Below, in pieces: positions 1-11,979 of a stretch of DNA of 64,000 nucleotides. A model generated the notes under the pieces. The model did no database searches. It saw only the letters and a program-made list of their open reading frames with translations, and was not told the origin of the DNA. This DNA is from Galaxea fascicularis (Eukaryota > Cnidaria > Anthozoa > Scleractinia > Euphylliidae). The stretch lies in NCBI GenBank assembly GCA_948470475.1, contig OX419342.1, positions 2,413,701-2,477,700 on the forward strand, written 5' to 3'. Position 1 is the first letter of the stretch. Every line of letters begins with the position of its first letter. Both the position numbers and the translations under genes were made by a program.

Positions 1-118
1 CCTCAACAAGTTATATATTTACATCTAAGAAAACCCTGCGAGACGAGAAAACTTGCGACTTAGTTTAGCACTTTAACCGTTACACTATGAACCGTAACTT
101 AAGCTAACCACTGGCAGT

Positions 119-3100
119 CTATTCTGGTTCAGGTCCCACTCGGGCGGATGGTGTAGGAACCCTATTCCCCCCGAAAGCGGCGGGTTTTTCGTAGCTCATG
201 AACATGACTAAATAAGCCACCATTAACAAGGCATGTGAGGAGAGAATGTGCCATATATCGTGGGAGTCAAAAAAATCCATAGACTCGCATTCGTGATTTT
301 TATCTCTGGATTGCTCAGGGGTTTGTGACTTATCAGTCGTTGCTTTTCCCTTAAAAATGTAAAGGGAAGCTGCCCATAAACCTATAACCGCAAAAACATA
401 AAAAGATCGGAAAATACAAACAACGGAGCATCTGACGCCTCCTACGAGGCACAAGTAACAGCCCCTACCAACAATTACAACGATACTCACCGAAATGTAG
501 AAAAACAAAAATACCTGAGGAAGGTTATTTCTATATACAGCAAACAATATTATTGGCAAGAGCACACCAAAGAAAAAGCCCAAACAAAGAAACGGCCCCT
601 TGGTGTTCCCAGGAATTACGGGTAACAATTTGTAATAGCAAGCCCAGAAAGCAATAACGCACCACCATATCCCCAAGAATACCAAAACAATTATTATAGA
701 AGTGATGCTCATCCCTCTCTCAGAGTGATCCGATGAAAAATGATTAAGAGCGCCAAAGTAATTAAACACTAGAAGCGGAACGAAAAAGAAAATGAAAGCG
801 TTTGCCGCTCCCACTGGTCCCTCGGGATCTTCTGCAGGAACCGTGTTCTCTTTTATTCTATTGTATAACAGAATAACCACAAGCCCGGCAATAACAAACA
901 TGTACGCTGTGTCAAACTGGAAGGTCATCTTACTCGGGCAAAGGTGGTAAATTAAGGAGAAAGAGCCTTCGAAAATCAACGCCCAGGCAAAACCGTACCC
1001 AATGGATAAAGAAATGTTCCCTTTAAGGTCATTCCGTCGAATACGTCCGCACTGGTAAAGGATGTTTGCTTCCATGCAGCACACGCACGCAGCTAAAATT
1101 ATTCCGTGCAAAATGTAGACTAAGTTACTCATCATTAAGTTGTAGGGAATATCATGCCAAGGGCTTACTCTATAGCAAAAGTCATTGTAGTAACATTGGT
1201 CTCTATCGCCCTCGTCTATCATGATACGCCAGTTTGCATAGACAAACTGGGACGCGCCCACCATTAACACAAAGCCCACGATACCCGTCAGATAGGAATA
1301 TGTTTTAGGGCCGCGAGTAAACCAGTGGCCATATACTACTTCCCAACAAAGAGACAAGTGGGCACAGAAACCGCCAGGATCGCGAGGATCGCGAGTCACA
1401 TCTTGCGCATAAAAAAGATCTTTAAAGCACAGAAAGGCAAAGGCCGACACTACTACACCCGACAAACTAGTCGCTATAACTAAAACAATTATGGGAGGTG
1501 CATAGGAGTAATCAAATGAACGTGCAAGAGATAATTTTACAGTCTTCCTTGCATCAGGCGCCGTTTTCCCTGTATCGTTCTTCAGTGCGATGCCAATAAA
1601 CCAGCTGGTTGTGGAATCGGTGATTTGAGGAACAGAGACCTTGGACAACGTGATTCGTCCCTTCTTTGCAAAGGAAAGTCGGATAGACTCACCCTTATAG
1701 TCTACAAGTCTTATGTTCTCCGTGACATCCTTGCAGACTTGTGACACTTTCAAATAAGCTGGGACATCGGACTCCGAGGTGACTGTGACATCAAGTTGGG
1801 TCTTTGAGATGTCTTGAGGTGGGATAAGCAGGAACACCACACTAGGATTTCCTGGATTTAACTCAAATGTCTTGGAATGATTTAAATCGATCTTTCCCGG
1901 CACACTTTCTATCTTAAGTGTGAAATTAAGGTTCGCTGATCCCGAAAATGCTAATTTTTTGTCTTGGATCTCGTTGTTGAAGCGCGGAGGACATAAAGTT
2001 AAGGAGCTCCACTCTGACTGGTTCTTCAAAACATCCAAGTGTCCAATTAAGTTGGACTCCTCCTCGCCAACCAGTCCATACACAGACATGTGTAGAAATC
2101 CTGTTCATGAAATAATAACAGAGGGCAACCAAAGCTTGCATTACAATCACAGTAATTATTATAGAACTTGGGCATTAGAGCTAAAATAATCTCCACTTTT
2201 CCATGCTAAGTTGTAAGTAAGACAGCCAAGAGCAACTGGTCGTGCTTGGTTCATGTAGTGCACTTCGACAGAGAAGAAACTTTGTCTACGGATGCTTCCA
2301 GAATGCTATTAATTTAAACGTTTTCAAACCACTTTAACAGGTCATGATCAGAGAGCTCATCTTCAGTTGAACCCCAGCCACATTATAATCCGTATAATTT
2401 TTGTTTGGTGTTTGACATTAAATTGTTGTTTGGAAGATGCTATCATCTATTCATGCCACATTTGTCACTTCTACTTTGAAGGCCAAGGAAGTTTGGCTCA
2501 ATTAATATTATAAACATAATCACGGAAATACAACCATGATTTTTCAAGACTTGTCTAAATAGTTTCAATTTCATATCGATCATAACCCGTTTCTTAGAAT
2601 TATTCAACAATACTTGATGGGAGATGGAGTAAGGGCCCGATTACATGGCATTTCAGCCCGGGCTGAAATTTCAGCCCAGCTTGGACATGCGCAGTGATTT
2701 TGTTTTCCAGGAAACAAGATGGATGCTGCTAGTAGGAAGGAAACGCTAACATTTCAGCCCGGGCTGAAGTTAGTCATGTAATCGCAACAAAATTTCAGCC
2801 CGGTTGACCAGGCTGACATTTCAGCCCGGGCTGAAATTCGCCATGTAATCGGGCCCTAAGACAGAAGCAGGAGTGTCTGTTGCTATGCCGACATATTTGG
2901 CTTAAACTTTAACAGGGTTGGGGCAGTGTTTCACTCCAATAAAACGAAATTTTCTTCTTACCTTTCCACTGAGTGTTTCGTTTGGCTTTAATACGCAGGA
3001 AGTGGTCTGGTTCGCTCACTTTTACTACACATAAATGAGTTAGGTTTCTGTAAGGTAATTGTGCCGTAATTTCCTGAGAGTCGACGTTATCTGCTGCGGT

Positions 3101-3208
3101 TTCTCCGAAGGTGCACTCTGTTAGCATACTAGCTTGAATAACAAACAACATTTTAGAGCTGCAAAGAGCTAAAACTGAAAGTAGAAATGCCGCAGAGCTT
3201 GGCATCAT
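119..3208 (-). CDS. SIDT: SID-1 transmembrane family protein (SIDT1/2-like)
   Basis: This is a multipass membrane protein of the SID-1 family, whose members move double-stranded RNA or cholesterol across membranes. Exon 1 runs 3208 to 2962 and exon 2 runs 2100 to 119; the donor AAAG|GTAAG and acceptor AACAG|GATTT join in phase 1 and give 742 aa. A second in-frame ATG at 3253 would add 15 residues; I prefer 3208 because it begins a compact signal peptide (MMPSSAAFLLSVLALC). An extracellular beta-rich N-terminal half is followed by about ten hydrophobic segments. Family hallmarks are YHLCPS with a following FQFDT, and HDIWHILSSH near the C-terminus; these His and Asp residues match the metal-site positions of the wider CREST superfamily. 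Length is a little under the roughly 830 aa of vertebrate SIDT proteins. The transported substrate cannot be told from sequence. Confidence 0.88.
2633..2856. mobile_element. Harbinger-type MITE with TAA target duplication
   Basis: A 224-bp element lies in the single intron of the SIDT gene. Its ends are inverted repeats starting GGGCCCGATTACATGGC and it is flanked on both sides by TAA (2630-2632 and 2857-2859). A 3-bp TWA duplication is the signature of PIF/Harbinger transposition. Inside, the palindrome TTTCAGCCCGGGCTGAAA and partial copies of it recur four times, so the element can fold on itself at several places. It has no coding capacity. The rest of the intron (2101-2961) shows nothing recognisable. 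Confidence 0.8.
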
Positions 3209-4154
3209 GAAGCAAGGAATAATACTGATAGAAAACCACCGCCAGCGCCACACAGATTATGCAGACAAAACTTGCATTAATAATACTCCAAGGCCACACA
3301 AGCATTTTTTTTTTTACAAATTGGCCAATAGCGTTCGAGTGATGAACAACAGAAAAGTAATTTGAATGGGCCACTTAGACTCGCTTTGAAATAGAGGCTC
3401 AAGCGATCCCGGAAATGGCCTATTTTGTTGTGCTTCGATAGTGGTTAAATTTTTCATTCATAATTAATTTAGTGAAAATCCATTGTTCCGATTTAAGATT
3501 CGCATTGGCTAGTTTGCAGACAATTTTCCTACGTGGCCTTGGTTGAAATGGTCGCACTGTAATTCGAGTCTTTGAAATTCATCTATGAAATTCATCGGAG
3601 TATTGTTAATGGCGTAAAAAGAGGAAAATGCTATACTTTATTTTGTAAACTGCTATTTACATCGTAGTTTCTTCAACATTCGATTTGTTACAGGTCATTT
3701 TCAGACTCATTGTCTACTTTCTGGTTTCATGTTTCGAGTAAATTTGCTTATATTTGCATTGTATAAACGTAAACTGTTCCTAGAAAAATATGTATAAAAA
3801 GTATTTACCAACATTCTGCATAATGAATGCAATAGTCGTTTTTTAAAACTCGTGAAATTGACGCTCAAAAGGTTTCACTGCCAAAGAGCTAATTGGGGCT
3901 ACTAACACCTTTGGGGAAGGTAGTGGGATGTCTGTTCTCATTTGCGAGGTTACTAGGCAACATATTTATCGCCATGGAAACAAGCCTATACCAACACCTT
4001 TCGAGTATTCACGTATGTCTTTAAAATCTCCTTTTAAAAAGTTTTTTTTCAAAACTCTCTCAAATGGAGTGCAATGCTGAAGCGTTATTGACAAAATACG
4101 CACCAGCTTCCAGGTCTAAAGTATTTCTTCCGCGTGTCTGCGGGGCAGATGCCT
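3209..4154. other. Spacer between SIDT start and neurexin-like gene end
   Basis: No coding region is supported here. The left part should hold the SIDT promoter and 5' leader. The right part should hold the 3' untranslated region of the neurexin-like gene; TTTATT at 3637-3642, which is AATAAA on the minus strand, is a candidate polyadenylation signal about 510 bases past that gene's stop. A short poly-T run sits at 3305-3315. Confidence 0.4.
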
Positions 4155-7100
4155 TTATACGTCCGTTACTTCAGCTTGTAAACATTTTTCTCTGCTACCT
4201 TTATGAGTTCGACTCCAGTGATATGCATCCTTGTGTTTACACAGCCACCAAACAGCAAAGATACAAAATGCCACCAGTAGAGTTCCCACCACAGCAATTC
4301 CGGCTATAAGACCCCACTTTCTTCTGCTGTCCGTCTTCACACGTATAGTTTTCCTGACAAACTTATCACCCTCGCTCACGGGCCTGGATGTCGCAGTTGG
4401 TGAGGCACTTGTGCCGGAACCTGTTTCTGTCGAACTCTGACCAGAATCAACGTCGTTGTCACAGCCATCTTCATCATCTCCGATGCAGTTTGGTCGAGAG
4501 ATGTCAGTCTCACCGACGAGTGCATCTTCGGTTTCAAAAGAATCCTTCGTTGGAATCGGTTTTAGAGGCTTCTTAACACTGTTGTTAGTTATAATCTTAA
4601 CGTTGCTCTCTTTGGCGTTATTTGAAGATGTGCTCTTGTCTCCCGAAGACTGACGATTTGCACCTGACGCATCTTCGTCGTCTCCCGACCCAGAATCGTC
4701 GGAATCACAATCATCCTCGTCATCTGAGCAGAGAGTGATTGAGCTTCTCACGAAACTCTGCGCATGTGACGTAGGCGCTTGTTGACTGTTGTGGGTAAAA
4801 TCTTTTAAGGTTGTCATTGGTGTAGTAGAATATGAAAACGAAAGCTGAACCTCGTCTGTTCTACTCACAGATGTAGTTGATTGTTCCGTCGTTATTTGGT
4901 AGGTGCTAACAAGTGGAGAAGTGGACGCTAGTGTTACAGTTGTTGGGCCCACATCGGTTGAAATTTCACAACTCGATCTTGGTCGACCTTTGGTTTTGAA
5001 AGCACCATCCCCACTAACTACTCCTTGAACAATATCCACCCCATTAAAATTGATCTCCTGAAGACATCCATCAAAGCTCATCCATGACGATCGACTTTTG
5101 AAAGAAGCACTCCTTAGCATTCCACCAATGAAAACATCTCCTTCGCCTTGCCTTAAGTTGAAGGAAATAAACCTACCAGGGAAAGTTCGTGACACGTGCA
5201 GAGTTCCATCGAGTGTCAAGTCAAGCTGGCGCTGGTTCCTAGTAATATCGACAGAATGCCACTTGCCATCACCGCATGCTTTTTCACGCACGTGCAAGTA
5301 GATTTCACCAGATCCCAAATTCCAACGCACCAAAAGAAATCCGTGGAATAGTTCAATGACTAAATAGTCGCGACCAAGACCGCTTTCCAATAGCGAGCCA
5401 TTTTGACTGGCAGTCTTGAATCTGAAGATGATCCGATCATGCTGGGATGCGATGGATTTGTTGGAGCGTTTGAAAATGACGTAATCTGACCTTCTGAAGC
5501 CAAGAACAGGAAGTGCTGAGAAGGCAATAAAAAACCATTCAATGAAATGTTAAGGAATTCTTGCTTTCTTTGGTCTTGCTCAACCTCACTCTGTGATTGG
5601 TTGTGAGTATGCCAGTGGAAAAATTGTAACGGCCAGGCCAGGTCTTAAAACGGGTATGGAGTTTAGTGGCCAGGTCTGAAAAAAGGTGTGAAAAAATGGC
5701 ACGTTTTGGTCTGACATAGGGGCAGGAATTGGAGAACCCTGAGAGAATTCCGAGGAGTCCCCTCCCCCGCCCTGCGCCGGGTACTTATCTAAGATCATTA
5801 TGACATGTTTTTGTCCTTCTACATTTTTTCAGCGAAATTACTCAGTATTTCAAATGTTTCGATAGCATTGTATTGCCCTAAGCACTCAGACGAAAAGTAA
5901 CGCAAACAGTGGTCAAGAGAAGTGTTATGCGGTCTGTGGACAACAATACAACCACATTTGCCAAAACATAATGTGTGACATTACAAAGGATGGCTTGCTA
6001 ACCACTTTCACTCGTGGTTTATACTTATTCTTTTACGGGCAAAACGCTGTAAAGGTGTGCAGCCAGAAAAGATGAGTCAAATACATCCTCTCTAAGGTTC
6101 CAGGGGGAATCCTAGGACTGCATTCCAGGAAATTTTGTACTGGCCTCCTTTAAAATTGTTGCAATTATATCTAAAACTTTCAACGCTGTAGGCGTCAAAG
6201 TTTGTTAGTGTATACGAATTCATTCTCGGACACCCAGAGTGAGATATTCATAGCCGGGGTCAAAATCAGGGCGAGCGAAAGTTTACAAGACGGGCGAGAA
6301 GAGCGGACTTGTCGCGAAAGTTATGCGACTCCTTGTCTCTGATTGGGCATACATTTTCAGTCATTGCATGTATTGCCCAATCGGCAATCGGCATATATCT
6401 GTTTATAATCCATCAAAGATTTTGGTCTAAACGCATCACGTGACTGAATATTCCCCAGCATGTATAAAACATTGAATAAACTTGCCGCAGATTATCTTCA
6501 ATGTCTTTTCACTCAACGCCATGTTAATGATTATAGTTACTTAAGAAATCTTGAAGGAAAACTTTCGCTGCCCAAGCCAAATACTAATTACTTGAAACGA
6601 AGCTTTTGTTATAGCGGGGCTTGTTCGTGGAATAACTTGCCCCAAGATTTAAAAAGCGTTGGTTCTACTGGGCAGTTTAAATGGGGTGTTTAAGAAGGTA
6701 TCTGAGATATCGGATTCCCTCACGGCAATCATGTAAAACAGTTGTCATGAGGTTTAGTTTTTAACTTTTAGGCTTAATTGATGATTCTCCGTGTCTAAAT
6801 AAAGTTTTACATTACATTACAGCTAAAACTGGGGGATATCCGGTGATATTCTCCAAATGCGCGTTGCGAAAAATATTTGAAGGATAATAAACACAATAGG
6901 CTCCATTTGGCTTTAAAAATATGCTCGGATATTTGTCCGCGGACATTGTCAGTTCCTTGGAGCTCACAGTTTTCCTCGAGCTTCGCTCTCGGAAAACTGT
7001 TCGCTTCTCGGAACAGATAATGTCCGAGGACATATATCCGAGCATATTATTAAAGCCAAGTGGAGACTATTGTTTATGTATCGCTCTCTCTTTCTTTCTC

Positions 7101-9318
7101 CAGTGTTATTTATCTTGACTAAGAATTGCGATTTTCCACCGAAAAAAACAAACAATCAAAAAAACATTTTATCAAACCACGAGAGTCATTTTCTGGGCAG
7201 CCAACGTTTTTCTCATTATGTGAAAGTGCTTTGTACAGTTCTTGCAAAATTGGCTATCTCCATAAATCTTATTTCTAAGTCACGCGTGGTGTTTTAACCT
7301 GTGGTACTTGTTACCAGTGGAAACAAAATGGAGTCTTCCTCGTAGCTTCTTAATGAATGAGTTACAGTGTAAAAAAATAAACTATGCGGACACGAGAAAC
7401 GCCGTTGCACAATAACATAGCTACTGACGCAAAAGTAAATAAATTTGTCATTTTACAAAACAGACAGAACACTTTGCATGCGTAAAGGCGCTGTTACACT
7501 GTGCAATGTTTCTCGCAACTTCTTGTCTCGGAATGGCGTTGCGAGACAAGTTGCGCGAACCGTTGCACAAAGTAGAATCAGTTCTACTTTCTGCAACGGT
7601 TCGAGCAACTTGTCTCTCAAGGACTTTGGCCGTTGCAAGGTATGTTACATTGTGAAATGTGTTTCGTGCAACTTGTGTCGCAACGCTATTGCGAGACAAG
7701 TTGCACGAAACATTGCACAGTGTAACAGCGCCTTTATTTCATAAAATTGATATTTTGATTGAAGACACCGAGGAAATCGAAGAAACGCGAAGATTTACTC
7801 TGTTAAAGTTCAAGTTTCCACTCCACAACCGACTGAAAATTGTTTACTTTTCTCCGCTTTTGAAAAGATAAAACACGACCTTGTCGGCCACGCATGATAC
7901 ACGACAACAACACAACATACCAACAGACAAATATATATTGCTGAGGTGGCATCTTCGATCTTCCAATTAAAAACGAACTTGTAACCTCGTCAAACTGACT
8001 TAGGAGAATCGAATGATTACATAACTTAAAATTTTAAGAATACGGAAATCAGATAAACAGATTAGAGCTTACTGTCCGGGCTCTCGTAAACTGAATTAAT
8101 ACGGCACGCTATTTCGTGATCCTCGCACGGCAAAGTAAACAGTAACACAGGAAAGATTTGCTCAAAATATTAAGTTTTCATGTGAATTTTACGCCGACTG
8201 ACCCAAAGGTCTAAAAGCTAGAGCTGCATTATATTGCATACATTTTTTAACAACACCGTCGTTAAGTACTACTTGGAATTAGTTTTCATTTGCATAAGTG
8301 ACTCAAATATTTCACCCACAGCATCCAAAGCTAGAGCCATCTTGATCAGCGTAATAAATGTTGTATCGTAAGAAGGTGCTTCTAAAAATATGCCGTTTAA
8401 ACGCTCGCTTGTGTACGAAAATCATAATTTCGAGTTCTAAAACCCAGTCAGTAAAATATATCAACTCGAAATAGTTTTTACGTTAAGGAGTCAAAAGCAG
8501 TGGCTACTATCTCTATCCAAGCTAAAGGGGAAGGGGTTTCCGATTGTTAAACAACTATCCACTCTTCAAACTGACATACCTTCTTCACAAGTCTTCCCTC
8601 TGAATCCTGTAGCGTTGCAGTCACATTCGCTTGTTGTGAATCTGTTTAAACAAGTCCCATTATTTTGACATTTGTTATCGATCTCGCACATATCAGTGCA
8701 TCCGGAAACGACTCCATTCGATTTCTCAACGATCGGCTTTCTTCTCTTTCCTTGCCATGTGGAATACTCAAACATCTCGATATCCGTTATACACCCTAAA
8801 AATCGGTGCAGAAGTAAGACCGATGGTTGAGTGATATCGTTTGGGGCAAGCCTGGGAGGGATCCCGCCAAAGAAAATCGAACTTTCAATGCTGAGACTGG
8901 TTTTCTCACCATCCCGGCTTTTGACTGATGACTTCGATCGACTTTCCAGGGAAATTGTCGTTTCGCCTTTGTCCCTTTCCACCAGCACCCGATGCCAAAG
9001 TAAATCGTTCAGATTGTCACCAATTTCCACCGCCATTGCTCCGAATCGCGATCCATGGCTGCATGTTAGTCGCAATTTACCTTGAAACAGTTCAACACGT
9101 AAGAAATTCGATTTTCCGCCATCGTCCATGTACAACAGGAGCGCATCGGATAGGAATGTTTTGAAGCGAAACCCGAGCCCCCTGCTTCTAGAGACGTCCC
9201 ACTTCTCTAGCTGAAGAAATGAAGTTTGCGCGTTTGTGAATGTGTCCGCATTGATTTCGTGAAACGCGAACGAAAACCCTAAATATAACAGCCAACGAAG
9301 ATTGCAAAGAGAATCCAT
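4155..9318 (-). CDS. Neurexin-like receptor, LamG-EGF-LamG-TM
   Basis: This is a type I membrane protein resembling the last part of neurexin. Exon 1 (9318 to 8580) begins at MDSLC, encodes a signal peptide, a LamG domain and an EGF module (CEIDNKCQNNGTC through GKTCEE), and ends GAAG|GTATG in phase 1. The last exon starts near 5493 and ends at the TAA at 4155-4157. It encodes a second LamG (IIFRFKTASQNGSLLESGLG onwards), a Ser/Thr-rich stalk with an acidic DDSGSGDDED stretch typical of glycosaminoglycan attachment, a helix (WGLIAGIAVVGTLLVAFCIF), and a short tail ending EVTDV, a class I PDZ ligand. The last exon needs phase 2, so at least one small exon between about 5500 and 8580 is missing from this model. 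Neurexins work at synapses; another LamG adhesion receptor is possible. Confidence 0.75.
6460..6822 (+). mobile_element. 3' end of a non-LTR retrotransposon (LINE)
   Basis: The translation from 6460 to 6693 (starting MYKTLNKLAADYLQ, with a later YSGACSWNNLPQDLK) resembles the C-terminal tail of a CR1/L2-like reverse transcriptase polyprotein; the phrase with WNNLP is typical of that tail. It is followed by a short untranslated region, AATAAAG near 6798, and a terminal run of ACATT repeats, as expected for a LINE 3' end. The copy is 5'-truncated, with the polymerase domain absent. It lies in the long intron of the neurexin-like gene on the opposite strand. Confidence 0.65.
6894..7072. repeat. 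179-bp foldback inverted repeat
   Basis: Two arms of about 85 bp face each other with almost no spacer. The left arm starts CAATAGGCTCCATTTGGCTT and the right arm ends with its near-complement. The centre contains CTCGAGCTTCGCTCTCGG. It is an intronic foldback element in the neurexin-like gene. Short ORFs on both strands here are by-products of the symmetry. I see no clear target duplication. Confidence 0.7.
7483..7736. mobile_element. 254-bp MITE with long terminal inverted repeats
   Basis: The ends TAAAGGCGCTGTTACACTGT and ACAGTGTAACAGCGCCTTTA are perfect inverted repeats that continue for over 25 bp. The interior repeats degenerate units around GCGAGACAAGTTGC in both orientations. A TA duplication at each edge fits, with the repeat proper starting AAGGCGC. 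Overlapping short ORFs on both strands come from the repeat. No protein is encoded. Confidence 0.75.
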
Positions 9319-10660
9319 CGTCTGTATCGCTTTGCGTGAGTGGGTTGCGCTGAGATATTTGAGAAGCCTTTTCTTTCTCCGTGTGGGCGAAAAAGGTATC
9401 TTGATCATGTCAATTGTCAAGTATATGTGACTACGTCCTTTAACAACATTATTACAATCGCAATTACCGGAAAAAAAAAGATACCAATCATAAATTGGCT
9501 CGACCGGATGAAACACAATGCCAACTTTGCCGCGCCCCCTATTCTACATTTGCCTGACATCGGCACATGTGCACAGCTCGACCAACCTTGATCAAAGTCT
9601 AATCTCTCTTTGAAATATAAGTAGGCTGTAATGTGAACAGCAGATTGTAATAACGAGACCTTTTGACTCCAGAGGACAGATGGATTAGTCTTACCTTGAA
9701 TATTTGATAACTAGCAGTAATGTTATGAAACGCGAGTAGTTTAAAAATTATGAAAACACTCGCTGCGTTGGCCACTAAGTTTCCCACTGAGCGTCTGTCA
9801 ACGCTTTCTATGATGTAGAACAAATGAAATCAACCGAAAGGGGTGGGGTTGAGGTGCGAGTACCCATCCGGAAGAGATTGCGAGAACCGTAAATCCTCTC
9901 TTACTCCTCCCAGGAGGGAGGGGGGGGTGTTGAAAGTGTTTGTTGTTTGAGGGGGAGGGGAACCTTAGTAGAAACGTACGCGGAAAAGGGAAACGTTGAA
10001 GCATATGAAGTTGCCGGCTATGCGGCCGAAGATAAAGCAAGGATAAATTAATTTGTTCCAGAGTGATTTAGTCTGTCGTTGAATGTAAATATATTGTGTT
10101 GGAAAGATGGGTCGTGCAAAGGTAGGCGGGAGGGGAGGGGAGGGGAGAAAATGATGACTCTTAAGTAGGTGGGGCGTTATTTGAGAGGTGGCTTAACCGT
10201 GCATCTACGATATTTCCTCAGATCAGGACCAGATGAGACGATCCGATGACTTTTTAAAAAAAAATTATCAATAATACGAGGCTGAAGAAGGTCCTGTTAG
10301 TTCTTATGCAATCGTTAGGAATGATTCGCCGAAGTTGAGATAAACCGGTGATGTATGCCTTTCGGCAGTACCCTATGTTCTCAAGCACCGAGCGATATCA
10401 CGGATCAGTGAAATCCACGATAATACCGGAGGCAAACACTAGTCAATCAGAAAAGCAATACCACCGGTTTCTGTTACTTTTCACGGCGATAATTATTTTT
10501 CAATATGAAGGAATGACTGTCTACGAATGGAGGTCGATCTTTAGCTCTTAAATAATGGGATCTTTTCTTCGCTGTTCTCCACATGCGAAAAGCTGGCGTT
10601 TACGTCTGCTTGAAGTTACTGTAGGGAGCATTCTGGTTGAATGTTTGGGAAAATAGGGTG

Positions 10661-10919
10661 AATTGGCCATTCCGAAATTCAAAAGGGAACTGGGGCGAGT
10701 TTCAAATTTTGAAGTAATCACATGAAAGATGACATCGAGTTTAGTCGTTTGATGGTTAACTTGGTTAACTCCATAACTTGGTCTCTGTTCAACCTAAAAG
10801 AATCAAACTTGGTCAAACGACTAAACTCAATGTCATCTTTCATGTGATGGTGTCAATTTATCGATTACTTCAAAATTTGAAACTCGCCCAGTTCTCTTTT
10901 GAATTTGGGAATGGCCAAT
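10661..10919. repeat. Inverted repeat with about 100-bp arms
   Basis: The left arm (10661-10760, starting AATTGGCCATTCCGAAATTC) and right arm (about 10808-10919) are near-complements separated by a short spacer containing CATAACTTGGTCTCTGTTCA. The spacer plus right arm recurs, diverged, at 19078-19208, so this is a dispersed family of foldback elements. Confidence 0.7.
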
Positions 10920-11979
10920 TGAAAATGAAACAAAGAAGGGTAGAAAGGGAAATACAAATAACCCAGTTAGTCTGCAAACAGGCTCTGAAGCTCCTTGTTG
11001 AGGTGGCGGACTACCAGGCCTACTAATTATTGACTTAACATTTTAATTTTCAACCGCCTTCAAATCCAATGTTTTGTAATTTTCCGTAATTTTCAATTCC
11101 CCCCAAAACAATCCAAAAATCATAACAAAATACACTAATATTTACTGGATCAAGGACTCCAATCCAATGAAGCAATGAATGATCGATTGGAGGAAAAGGG
11201 CTGAAATATACGGGAGACAAGGCATTTAACCTACATGCCTGTTTGCAGTCCATTTCTGGATGACCGGGCGCGCAAGCTATTTGATCAACGAGGAGGTGGA
11301 AGCGAGGCGGAGGAAAAAAAAATCAGTAGAAGAGACTGGCTTACCTCTCGCCCAACACCCTCGGTTCGTTCGCACGACCGGTCGGGCAGTATATTAGCGT
11401 TGTCGGCTCAGAAACCGCGTGCTACAGGTGTGTCCAGAACTTTGCAAATGGTGGACTCCTCAAGCCCGGAGTGAGAACGTTTGGAGCTATGGTTCTGATT
11501 CTCGTTGATAGTACGGTTGGCCCAAGTTGATTTCGTGGGGAAAACACTCGGATAAGTTAAAAATAATACAAGAAAATAATTCCTTTATATAGATTTCTTT
11601 AATGGTGTGAAATGGAGTTGTAGAATAACGAAGCAGCGTATTAATTCGAGAGGAAAAAAATGAAAAAATTACTATGAACTTGGAAACAATGTAATTTAAG
11701 CAATATAATTTTTAGATGGTTATACTTCTTGAGGAAAATAGAATTACGGGGCATTCAACTTTAACGGGAGTACGAGAAAAAGAACATTACGAGCTGCCAA
11801 GATAGAATGAAATGTAAAACAATCACTGATGCGCATTTAAAAATAAAACCTGTCTAAAACACAACCTCTAATTTCATTCAGAAGTATACAGGCTCTCTTT
11901 GATCGAAGTTAAACTCACATTCATAACAAAAATATACTGTATGTACAACTGTGCCGATTGGCAGTAACCTCAGTACATC

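Noticed and set aside
6812..7118. Pair of mirror-image ORFs
   Set aside because: They read the two arms of the foldback at 6894-7072, so their similarity is caused by the palindrome.
7445..7744. Overlapping ORFs on both strands
   Set aside because: They are produced by the subrepeats of the inverted-repeat element at 7483-7736.
11235..11474. 79-codon ORF MPVCSPFLDDRA...
   Set aside because: No recognisable family, no neighbours in phase, intergenic repeat-rich DNA.
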